Origin: Pseudomonas lactis
Lineage (GTDB): Bacteria > Pseudomonadota > Gammaproteobacteria > Pseudomonadales > Pseudomonadaceae
Length of the DNA: 64,000 nucleotides
Reading direction: 5' to 3'
NCBI RefSeq assembly: GCF_001439845.1
Contig: NZ_JYLO01000002.1
Location: 124,001-188,000 of the forward strand
A program made the translations under genes and the position numbers. Each line of letters starts with the position of its first letter. Within the stretch, counting starts at the first letter, position 1. This document shows, piece by piece, positions 52,127-59,465 of this stretch. The notes beneath the pieces are model-generated. The model was not told where the DNA came from and made no database searches. It saw only the letters and a program-made list of their open reading frames with translations.

Positions 52127-53337
52127 CAGACGCGGGCGGCGGTCACGGCGGCCGAGCCCCAGGTGGTTCTCCAGCGCCGTTTCACCCCATGCAGGCCGAA
52201 CCAGGCCAGCACACCGAGGCTGGCGAACAACCACAGGGCCAGTTGATAGCTGCCGGTGCTCTGCTTGATGGCGCCCATGCCTGCCGCGAGGGCGAAGCCG
52301 CCGATGCCACCGGCCATGCCGATCAGGCCGGTCATGACGCCGATCTCACTGCGAAAACGCTGCGGCACCAGTTGGAATACCGCGCCATTCCCGGCGCCCA
52401 GGCCGAGCATGGTGCAGACGAAAAGCGCCAGCGCCGCGTAGGAACTGGGCAGGTTGAACCCCACTGCCGCAATGCAGATCACCGCCACGCTGTACATGCC
52501 GAGCAGGGTCTTGATCCCGCCGAACCGGTCTGCCAGGGCACCGCCCAAGGGGCGCATCAGGCTGCCGCCGAACACACAGGCGGCGGTGTAGTAGCCGGCG
52601 GTCACCGGGCTCAGGCCGTACTGGTCGTTGAAGTAGCCGGGCAGGGCGCTGGCCAGGCCGATAAACCCGCCGAAGGTCACGCTGTAGAAGAACATGAACC
52701 ACCAACTGTCGCGGTCGCCCAAGGCCTTGAAGTAGTCGGCCATGGCTTTGGCTTTTGGCCGCTGAGGGGCATTGCGCGCCAGCCAGGCGAACACGATCAG
52801 GGTCAGCACCAGTGGGATCAGCGCAAAGCCGAACACATTGCTCCAACCAAATGCGGCCGCCAGCACGGGCGCCAACAGCGCGGCAAACACGGTGCCGGAG
52901 TTACCGGCGCCGGCGATGCCCATGGCCTTGCCCTGATGCTCCGCCGGATACCACTGCGACGCCAAGGGCAGGGCGACCGCGAAGGACGCGCCGGCCATGC
53001 CCAGGAACATGCCCAGCAGCAGCGCTTGTTCGTAACTGTGGATCCCCAGTTTCCAGGCGCAGAACAGCGCCACAATCACAATCACCTGGCCAATCAGCCC
53101 GGCGGTCTTGGGCGACAGCTTGTCGGCCAGCATCCCCATCAAGAAGCGCAGCACCGCGCCCGCCAGGATCGGTGTGGCCACCACCAGGCCACGTTGTTGG
53201 GTGGTCAGGTGCAAGTCAGCGGCAATCTGCACCGCCAGGGGGCCCAACAGGTACCAGACCATGAAGCTCAGGTCGAAATACAGGAACGCGGCAAACAGGG
53301 TCGGGGTGTGCCCGGATTTCCAGAAGCTTGATTTCAT
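52126..53337 (-). CDS. nasA: Nitrate/nitrite MFS transporter
   Basis: The 403-residue NarK/NNP-family MFS protein has 12 predicted helices and the signature GMAGASFAVALPLASQWYPAEHQGKAMGIAGAGNSGT near helix 4-5 with a second glycine-rich signature GLGAGNGAVFQLVP. It imports nitrate for assimilation. Its leader (53370-53450) has an attenuator like that of nirB. The product feeds nasC-nirBD encoded downstream. Confidence 0.9.
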   Translation of the reverse strand: MKSSFWKSGHTPTLFAAFLYFDLSFMVWYLLGPLAVQIAADLHLTTQQRGLVVATPILAGAVLRFLMGMLADKLSPKTAGLIGQVIVIVALFCAWKLGIHSYEQALLLGMFLGMAGASFAVALPLASQWYPAEHQGKAMGIAGAGNSGTVFAALLAPVLAAAFGWSNVFGFALIPLVLTLIVFAWLARNAPQRPKAKAMADYFKALGDRDSWWFMFFYSVTFGGFIGLASALPGYFNDQYGLSPVTAGYYTAACVFGGSLMRPLGGALADRFGGIKTLLGMYSVAVICIAAVGFNLPSSYAALALFVCTMLGLGAGNGAVFQLVPQRFRSEIGVMTGLIGMAGGIGGFALAAGMGAIKQSTGSYQLALWLFASLGVLAWFGLHGVKRRWRTTWGSAAVTAARV

Positions 53338-53369
53338 CACGCACCTCAACGGTTGGGGGTCTAGAAACG

Positions 53370-53450
53370 AAAAAACGCCGCCACCGGGTTCGCGAGGGCA
53401 AACCGGGTGGGCGACGTCTTTGTCGTGGAGGGGCAACCGCCGTTGGCTAC
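53370..53450 (-). promoter_or_regulatory. nasA leader: ANTAR-type hairpin and terminator
   Basis: On the minus strand TAGCC-AACGGC-GGTTG (53433-53450 region) gives a hairpin with a six-base loop of the ANNG form, followed by GACAAAGACGTC (53413-53424) and a CCACC..GGTGG terminator stem ending in TTTTTT (53370-53416). No clear second hexaloop is seen. Confidence 0.65.
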
Positions 53451-53483
53451 CTGTGATAATTCTTTAGCAAGAGCTGAGCCACA

Positions 53484-54059
53484 TCAGCCGAGCAACTCGC
53501 TCATGGCAATAATCTGCTCTGCCACCTGGATCAGTTTCTGTTGACGGCTCATGGCCTGGCGGCGCATCAGGGTGTAGGCCTCTTCTTCGTTACAGCTCTT
53601 CATCTTCATCAACAGGCCCTTGGCCAATTCGATGCGCTTGCGTTCGGCCAGTTGCTGGTCGCGGGCATGAAGCTGGGCGCGCAGGGCCTGGTCACTTTCG
53701 AAGCGCGCCATGGCCACATCGAGGATCGGTTGCAGGCGCTGGGCCTGAATGCCTTCAACGATATAGGCACTGACGCCGGACTTGATGGCCTGGCGCATCA
53801 CATTAGGGTCGTGCTCATCGGTAAACATCACGATGGGCCGGGGCTGATCGCGGCTGACCAGCACCACTTGCTCCATCACATCGCGCCCGGGTGACTCGGT
53901 ATCGATCAGGATCACATCCGGGCGCACTGTTTCGACGCGTGCGGGCAGGTCAATGGTCAAGCCGGACTCATCGATCACCTCAAAGCCGGCCTCGGTCAAT
54001 GCGGCCTTGAGGCGCCCGACCTTGCGCGGGGTGTCGTTGATCAACAGGATTCGCAGCAT
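53484..54059 (-). CDS. nasT: Antiterminator NasT (response-regulator-like + ANTAR)
   Basis: The 191-residue protein has a receiver-like N-terminal domain (ILLINDTPRKVGRLKAAL, VILIDTESPGRD) and a C-terminal ANTAR RNA-binding domain (about 130-190; LAKGLLMKMKSCNEEEAYTLMRRQAMSRQ). It reads through leader terminators in nasA and nirB transcripts when released by NasS. CAGGAG precedes the ATG; nasS lies 13 bases upstream. Confidence 0.93.
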   Translation of the reverse strand: MLRILLINDTPRKVGRLKAALTEAGFEVIDESGLTIDLPARVETVRPDVILIDTESPGRDVMEQVVLVSRDQPRPIVMFTDEHDPNVMRQAIKSGVSAYIVEGIQAQRLQPILDVAMARFESDQALRAQLHARDQQLAERKRIELAKGLLMKMKSCNEEEAYTLMRRQAMSRQQKLIQVAEQIIAMSELLG

Positions 54060-54072
54060 CGTCGGGCTCCTG

Positions 54073-55272
54073 TCAGCGCAGCGCTTGGCGGTTGGCGTTA
54101 TCGGCCAAGGCGTGGAGGTGGAAGCTGCGCGCATAGCCGGCGGGGTCGCTGCCGTCCCAGGTCTTGCCGTCGAGCAACTGGCTACGGCGCATGTCCGAGT
54201 TGCCTTCGGCAATGCCCAGCGCCTCAGCCGCCTGGCGGTACAGCGCCAGTTGCTGCACCTGCCGGGCGACGCCCAGGTAGTCCGGGTCTTCACGCAGCAA
54301 GCCCCAGCGCCGGAACTGGGTCATGAACCACATGCCATCGCTGAGGTAGGGCAGGTTCACCTCGCCGTCGGCGAAAAAGCGCAGCGCATGGGGATCCTGC
54401 CACTGGTTGCCCAGGCCGTCGTCATAGTGCCCCAGCAGGCGTGGTTCGATGCAAGCCACAGGCGCATCGAGGTATTCAGGGGCACTGAGCAACTGGGCGG
54501 TAGAGCGGCGGTTTTCACGGCTCTGCTCGATAAACCGGCTGGCCTCGAGGATCGCCATGACCAGCACGCGTGCGGTATTGGGGTACGCGTCAACGAAGGC
54601 TTGGGTGCAGCCCAGGACTTTTTCCGGGTGGTCCGGCCAGATCGCCTGGCTGGTCGCCAGGGTGAAGCCCTGGTTCTGTTGCACTGCGCTGGCGCACCAG
54701 GGTTCACCCACGCAAAGGCCATCGATGCGTCCGGCTTGCAGGTGCGCCACCATTTGTGGCGGCGGCACTACTACGCTGTTCACATCCTGCAAGGGATGAA
54801 TGCCTTGGCTCGCCAGCCAGTAATACAACCACATGGCGTGGGTGCCGGTGGGAAACGTCTGGGCGAAGGTGAGTTTTGTCCGGCTTTGGTGCACGTGGCG
54901 TTTCAATGCTTCAGGAGTGATCACCCCTTGCTGTTGCAGGCCATGGGAGAGGTTGATGCCCTGGCCATTCTGGTTCAGCCCCATCAGCACCGCCATGGGG
55001 CTGGGGGCGACGCCGCCGATGCCCAGGTGTACGGCATAGATCAGCCCGTAGAGACTGTGGGCGGCGTCCAATTCACCGCTGACCAGCTTGTCGCGCAGGT
55101 TGGCCCAGGACGCCTGGCGCTTGAGGTTGAGTGTGAGGCCGTAGGGTTGGGCGAAGCCCTGGGTGGCGGCGACCACCAGCGAGGCGCAATCGGTCAGGGC
55201 CATGAACCCAAGGTCCAGGCTGCTCTTTTCCGGGGCATCGCTGCCGTTTACCCAAGCCAGTGGATCGTTCAT
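54073..55272 (-). CDS. nasS: Nitrate sensor NasS
   Basis: The 399-residue protein is related to nitrate-binding NrtA/CmpA proteins but lacks a signal peptide (it begins MNDPLAWVNGSDAP), as expected for the cytoplasmic nitrate sensor that holds NasT. Family segments include PYGLTLNLKRQASWANLRDKL and CVGEPWCASAV. Its leader carries the same box and a terminator, implying NasT feedback. Confidence 0.9.
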   Translation of the reverse strand: MNDPLAWVNGSDAPEKSSLDLGFMALTDCASLVVAATQGFAQPYGLTLNLKRQASWANLRDKLVSGELDAAHSLYGLIYAVHLGIGGVAPSPMAVLMGLNQNGQGINLSHGLQQQGVITPEALKRHVHQSRTKLTFAQTFPTGTHAMWLYYWLASQGIHPLQDVNSVVVPPPQMVAHLQAGRIDGLCVGEPWCASAVQQNQGFTLATSQAIWPDHPEKVLGCTQAFVDAYPNTARVLVMAILEASRFIEQSRENRRSTAQLLSAPEYLDAPVACIEPRLLGHYDDGLGNQWQDPHALRFFADGEVNLPYLSDGMWFMTQFRRWGLLREDPDYLGVARQVQQLALYRQAAEALGIAEGNSDMRRSQLLDGKTWDGSDPAGYARSFHLHALADNANRQALR

Positions 55273-55291
55273 CAATACCTGCCTTTTTCTG

Positions 55292-55378
55292 AAAAAAAAG
55301 CGCCGTTTCCCTGGTTGGCGTATAGGCCATTGCAGGGGAACGACGCCTTTGTCCGTAGGCCCGTGCCGCCGTTGGTGC
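55292..55378 (-). promoter_or_regulatory. nasS leader: AACGGC loop, conserved box and terminator
   Basis: On the minus strand CCAACGGCGG (55365-55376), GACAAAGGCGTC (55342-55353) and a GCGTCGTTCCCC..GGGAAACGGCGC stem with TTTTTTTT (55292-55349) occur in order. Elements match the nasA and nirB leaders, though the first hairpin is weak. Confidence 0.6.
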
Positions 55379-55518
55379 GAGCCTGATCCAGAGTGCAAAG
55401 CAAGGCACATGCCATGGGCAGGACGTCGCAGTTGGCCGTCAACTTTCCATCATGATTGATCCTCGTGCGCCTCGCAGTATGGCCGCTTCTTCAGGCCAGA
55501 CCACCAGGCATACCCACG

Positions 55519-56250
55519 GTGCACGCTGATTTACTCGCAACCCTCAATTGCCGCTGGCTGTACAGCGCGCTGCTGTGCGCCGTGCTGTTGCTGGGCAGTC
55601 GTACGGCCTGTGGCGAGGTGTTGCAGCTCTACGCTGCCGACGACACGAGAAGCTCGGCGGTGGTACTGCGGCATATTTCCGTCAGTAGGCTGCGCGGCAT
55701 CATGCGCCGTGCGGGGCTGGATGAGCCGCGTTACCCACTGCGTGAACACGGCAAGCGTACGTTCTATGTAACCGGCCCTTCCAGTTATGTCGACCAGGTG
55801 TTGCATCTCGCCCAACGGATGGACCGACCCCCTCGCAAGGTGCCAGAGCGCGCCCCGGTATTCGGCGTGGTGAAAGTGATCAATGTCCTCGTGGACGATC
55901 ACCTGCAGGGCGCTGGAGCCAACAAGGTCCAGGTACCGGGCATGGCCTCCATGCTCGAAGCTCGGCTATCCCAGGCGCAGAAGGACCAACTGGCCGATGG
56001 CCGCCTTGTGTTGATGGCCTATCCAGATACCAACAGTCTGTTGATCAAGGGCCCACCCGCCCAAGTGAAGGTTATTGAAAAACTGGTGGCCGAGCTGGAT
56101 GTCGCCCAGCCGCTGGATGAGGCCTCGCCAGGGCAGGCTGGCGTAGATGGCGACGTACTGCCCTGGATCGGCCCACCTCAGTTGAGCGCCGCGCAACACG
56201 AGCGTGTGCGACGTGCGTTCCTGGGAGCGGACCCTGAGTTTTCCCCCTGA
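55519..56250 (+). pseudogene. Type III secretion secretin, N-terminal part only
   Basis: About 243 residues resemble the N-terminal domains of SctC/InvG secretins: a signal-like start, RTFYVTGPSSYVDQVLHLAQ (N0/N1), VVKVINVLVDDHL..KVQVPGMASML (N1) and DTNSLLIKGPPAQVKVIEKLVAELDV (N3). The secretin barrel that should follow is absent; full proteins reach 560-600 residues. GTG 55519 is a tentative start (a TTG at 55456 is the alternative). It heads a relic T3SS locus. Confidence 0.65.
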
Positions 56251-56265
56251 AAAAGGCGTTTGTCC

Positions 56266-56481
56266 ATGCACCTGGAAATATTGCTGCAGGAGCAACTGAT
56301 CAGCCGCAAGCGTTTGGCCGCATTCGCACCGGGGAAGGTGCTGCCCTTGGACCCAGGCGTCACCCGCTGCGTGGAGGTGCGGGTCAATGGACAACTGATG
56401 GCAGTGGGAGAGTTGGTGCAGTTGGAGGATCGGCTAGGGGTTGAATTGCAGGAGACGTTTCAGGAGTGGTTGCCGCGGTAA
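56266..56481 (+). pseudogene. SpoA-domain fragment of a T3SS sorting-platform protein (SctQ/FliN-like)
   Basis: The 71-residue product matches a SpoA/FliN C-terminal domain: CVEVRVNGQLMAVGELVQLEDRLGVELQE. Full SctQ is about 300 residues. It lies 15 bases after the secretin fragment with AAGG upstream. It could be a short SctQ-C-like product, but in this setting it is more likely a remnant. Confidence 0.6.
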
Positions 56482-56647
56482 GGGTGCGTTAGCGAATTGT
56501 CTGACCGGCAGTGGCCAAAAAAAGGCGAATGAATGGGTTTTTTCCTAACGCGGGTCTTCGAGCCGGTTTTTTATAGTCGTGCCAATGGCAGATGAGCTGG
56601 TCACACAATAAGGATTTTAATGTCAGTAGTCGACTACAGAGGTGCGT

Positions 56648-57037
56648 ATGGCCGTCGTGACGGATGAAACGACGACGTCCCTGGTTTTCGCGCGTTGGAC
56701 CTTGCATGGCGACGGCCGGTTGACGGGCGTGGAGGCGGATATTCAGTTGCCTCCCAAGGAGGGGCACGTGCTGCGGTTGCTGCTGGCCTCCGGTGGCGCG
56801 CTGATGACCAAGGACCGTTTGCTGGAACTGGCCTGGCCTCGGGGCGAAGTGGCCGAAGAGTCACTCACGCGGTGTATTTATTCCCTGCGCAAGCACTTGA
56901 GGGCCGACAAAGGCTTTATCAAGACGATTTATGGCAAGGGCTATCGCTTTACCTGCCCGGTGCGCACAGGTGATCAACCCAGGGCAGTGGCACACGTGTG
57001 CGCCGTCTGTGGTCAGGCCAGCAATGTCCAGGGTTAA
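56648..57037 (+). CDS. HilA-like winged-helix regulator
   Basis: The 129-residue protein has an OmpR/PhoB-type DNA-binding domain with LPPKEGHVLRLLLASGG and EESLTRCIYSLRKHL..FIKTIYGKGYRF, close to the N-terminus of Salmonella HilA. HilA has about 550 residues; here only the DNA-binding domain remains, followed by a short Cys-containing tail. It is 166 bases after the SpoA fragment and overlaps the transglycosylase gene by 14 bases, as hilA-iagB are neighbours in SPI-1. Confidence 0.72.
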   Translation: MAVVTDETTTSLVFARWTLHGDGRLTGVEADIQLPPKEGHVLRLLLASGGALMTKDRLLELAWPRGEVAEESLTRCIYSLRKHLRADKGFIKTIYGKGYRFTCPVRTGDQPRAVAHVCAVCGQASNVQG

Positions 57038-57491
57038 GGCATGGGGCAAAGGCCTGGTGCTCGGGGTATTGATGGGCAGCAGCCAGGCCTGGGCCTTTTG
57101 CTGGGAAGAGGCGGCCAGCCGCTACGACCTTGAGCCGGAGTTGCTGCAAGCTATCGCCTTGGTCGAATCGGGTTACCGGGCGCAAGCGATGAACTACACC
57201 AACCGCAATGGCACGCGGGATATCGGCTTGATGCAAATCAACAGCATCCACTTGCCGCGCTTGCTCAAGCAGGGCATTACCGAAGAACGGCTGTTGAGCG
57301 AGCCTTGCCTGTCGGTGGAAGTAGGCGCCTCGATTCTTGCCGAGTTCATCCAGCGTTTTGGCTACAACTGGACGGCGGTGGGGGCTTACAACGTGGGGCC
57401 GGGGCCCGGGCCACAGCGTGAGGCATTGCGTCTGCGCTACGCCGAAAGGATCTGGGTGCGTTATGAGGCGTTGACGGCGCAACGTCAATGA
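57024..57491 (+). CDS. IagB/IpgF-type lytic transglycosylase
   Basis: The 155-residue protein has a signal peptide ([14 protein letters not shown]) and a lysozyme-like SLT core: [19 protein letters not shown] with the catalytic Glu, [16 protein letters not shown] and [10 protein letters not shown]3SS loci use such enzymes to open peptidoglycan. It overlaps the HilA-like gene by 14 bases and looks intact. Confidence 0.85.
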   Translation: MSRVKAWGKGLVLGVLMGSSQAWAFCWEEAASRYDLEPELLQAIALVESGYRAQAMNYTNRNGTRDIGLMQINSIHLPRLLKQGITEERLLSEPCLSVEVGASILAEFIQRFGYNWTAVGAYNVGPGPGPQREALRLRYAERIWVRYEALTAQRQ

Positions 57492-57576
57492 GATCAGGTG
57501 GCACGCCTCGCATGCAGGCCGCCACCCCGGCTATAATCACCGCCACCTTTTGCCGCCATCCGAGTCTAGCCCGCCC

Positions 57577-58596
57577 ATGTATACTCTGGCCCGCCAGCTG
57601 TTGTTCAAACTCTCCCCGGAAACCTCCCACGATCTGTCCCTGGACCTGATCGGTGCCGGTGGCCGCCTGGGGCTCAATGGCCTGGTATGCAAGGCACCGG
57701 CGAAAGTGCCGGTGTCGGTGATGGGGTTGAACTTCCCCAACCCGGTCGGGCTGGCAGCCGGCCTGGACAAGAACGGCGCGGCCATCGACGGGTTTGCGCA
57801 GTTGGGTTTCGGCTTTGTCGAAATCGGCACCGTAACGCCGCGGCCGCAACCGGGCAACCCCAAGCCGCGCATTTTCCGCCTGCCGGAAGCGGAGGCGATC
57901 ATCAATCGCATGGGCTTCAACAACCTCGGGGTCGACCATCTGCTGTCGCGGGTTCAGGCGGCGAAGTACACCGGCATCCTGGGTATCAACATTGGCAAGA
58001 ACTTTGACACGCCGGTGGAGCGTGCGGTGGATGACTACCTGATTTGCCTGGACAAGGTCTATGCCCACGCCAGCTATGTCACCGTCAACGTCAGCTCGCC
58101 CAACACCCCGGGCCTGCGCAGCCTGCAATTTGGTGATTCCCTCAAGCAACTGCTCGAAGCCTTGCGCCAGCGCCAGGAAGACTTGGCCGTGCGTCATGGC
58201 AAGCGTGTGCCGCTGGCTATCAAGATAGCGCCGGACATGAGCGATGAAGAAACCGTACTGGTGGCCCAGGCCCTGGTGGATTCAGGGATGGATGCGGTGA
58301 TTGCGACCAACACCACCCTCAGCCGCGTGGGCGTCGAAGGCCTGGCTCATGGTGACGAGGCGGGCGGCCTGTCGGGCGCACCGGTGCGTGACAAGAGCAC
58401 CCATATCGTCAAGGTGCTGGCGGCCGAGTTGGCTGGGCGTTTGCCGATCATCGCGGTGGGCGGTATCACCGAAGGCAAGCATGCGGCTGAGAAGATCGCG
58501 GCCGGCGCCAGCCTGGTGCAGTTGTACTCGGGCTTCATCTACAAAGGCCCGGCATTGATTCGCCAGTCGGTGGATGCCATCGCTGCCTTGCGCTGA
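57577..58596 (+). CDS. pyrD: Dihydroorotate dehydrogenase (quinone)
   Basis: The 339-residue class 2 enzyme oxidises dihydroorotate for pyrimidine synthesis at the inner membrane. It has an N-terminal amphipathic helix [18 protein letters not shown]-binding [18 protein letters not shown] and the catalytic-serine motif [12 protein letters not shown]. The gene is alone; rmf is convergent. Confidence 0.95.
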   Translation: MYTLARQLLFKLSPETSHDLSLDLIGAGGRLGLNGLVCKAPAKVPVSVMGLNFPNPVGLAAGLDKNGAAIDGFAQLGFGFVEIGTVTPRPQPGNPKPRIFRLPEAEAIINRMGFNNLGVDHLLSRVQAAKYTGILGINIGKNFDTPVERAVDDYLICLDKVYAHASYVTVNVSSPNTPGLRSLQFGDSLKQLLEALRQRQEDLAVRHGKRVPLAIKIAPDMSDEETVLVAQALVDSGMDAVIATNTTLSRVGVEGLAHGDEAGGLSGAPVRDKSTHIVKVLAAELAGRLPIIAVGGITEGKHAAEKIAAGASLVQLYSGFIYKGPALIRQSVDAIAALR

Positions 58597-58605
58597 GCAG
58601 GCAAT

Positions 58606-58629
58606 AAAAAGGGCTCCATGAAGGAGCCC
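58606..58629 (-). terminator. Hairpin between pyrD and rmf
   Basis: AAAAAGGGCTCC and GGAGCCC give a 7-bp stem; on the minus strand it ends in TTTTT, so it can terminate rmf, whose stop is about 90 bases away, and also mark the pyrD end. Confidence 0.75.
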
Positions 58630-58717
58630 CTGGGCCGAAGCCCGCCGCCCGGATGGGGCGCGCGTGGTTAAGTCGTTACAGATTCAAAGATGTGTGTGTC
58701 GCAATTAAATCCCCTGA

Positions 58718-58933
58718 TTAGCCGACGGCGTGAAGTTCGTTGAGTCTGTGGATGCCCGCAGTGCCAGTCATACCGTCCCAGTTGTCGCCGCGTCCTTCTC
58801 GCCAGCCGTTGATCCAGGCTTGGCGTACCGACGGTAGAGTAAATGGGCAAAGCTCACGGGATTTTCCATGAACGCCATATTGATATCCGCGTAAAAATGC
58901 TCTTTCCAACGGATCACGCTTAAGTCTTCTCAT
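58718..58933 (-). CDS. rmf: Ribosome modulation factor
   Basis: The 71-residue basic protein dimerises 70S ribosomes in stationary phase. It has MRRLKRDPLERAFLRGYQYG, PSVRQAWINGWREGRGDNWDG typical of RMF. The gene is in the conserved pyrD-rmf-rlmL order I remember in Pseudomonas. Its leader carries a row of hairpins. Confidence 0.93.
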   Translation of the reverse strand: MRRLKRDPLERAFLRGYQYGVHGKSRELCPFTLPSVRQAWINGWREGRGDNWDGMTGTAGIHRLNELHAVG

Positions 58934-59465
58934 AGGGTGTTTCCCTCACTTGTTGACTGTCTAGATATCCTTCGGCCTTGTCCAAGGCCGGGCAGAGTTT
59001 TTCTGCCGTTGGTGGGCTCGCTGCCGGCGTGGCGAGCCAATGTGTTGGCACCGTTACGGCGCCAACCTGTGTTGAGTTCTAACCAATAGGTCACATGTAT
59101 TCAATGATCGTTTTGTCATAAGCACGTAACGATAACGATGCTATAGCCATAAGCTGGGCTGGTTATTCGCCCCTTTTATAGGGCAAAGCCAGCTATGATG
59201 TGCCCTGCAAAGAGGAAAGGTTTAATTCCTTAGTGAGAATGCCCGCCTGTTGCAGTCGGTTATTATTCGACGAAGGGTCGGAATATTTCTTTTTGTTGCG
59301 CAACATTCTTCTTCTGCCTCGCCCATAAAGGCTCAAGAGCCCGCCAGACGGGGTGGAACGGCACATTCGTGCCACGCGAGCACTCTTCGAGAAAAGTGCT
59401 TGATTGAAAACCGAACCGGCGATGCGTCGCCTGTTCACTTATTGCTGAAAAGCCTGGAATGCCCC
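58934..59465. other. 532-bp rmf-rlmL intergenic region with four hairpins
   Basis: No gene is supported here. Close to rmf, four adjacent inverted repeats lie at 58974-58989, 58991-59007, 59015-59038 and 59045-59065, in the presumed rmf leader on the minus strand. The rest, 59066-59465, is moderately AT-rich and presumably holds the two divergent promoters. Confidence 0.55.

Noticed and set aside
59193..59438. Open frame of 81 codons on the minus strand in the rmf-rlmL gap
   Set aside because: No recognisable sequence, no ribosome binding site and composition unlike neighbouring genes.
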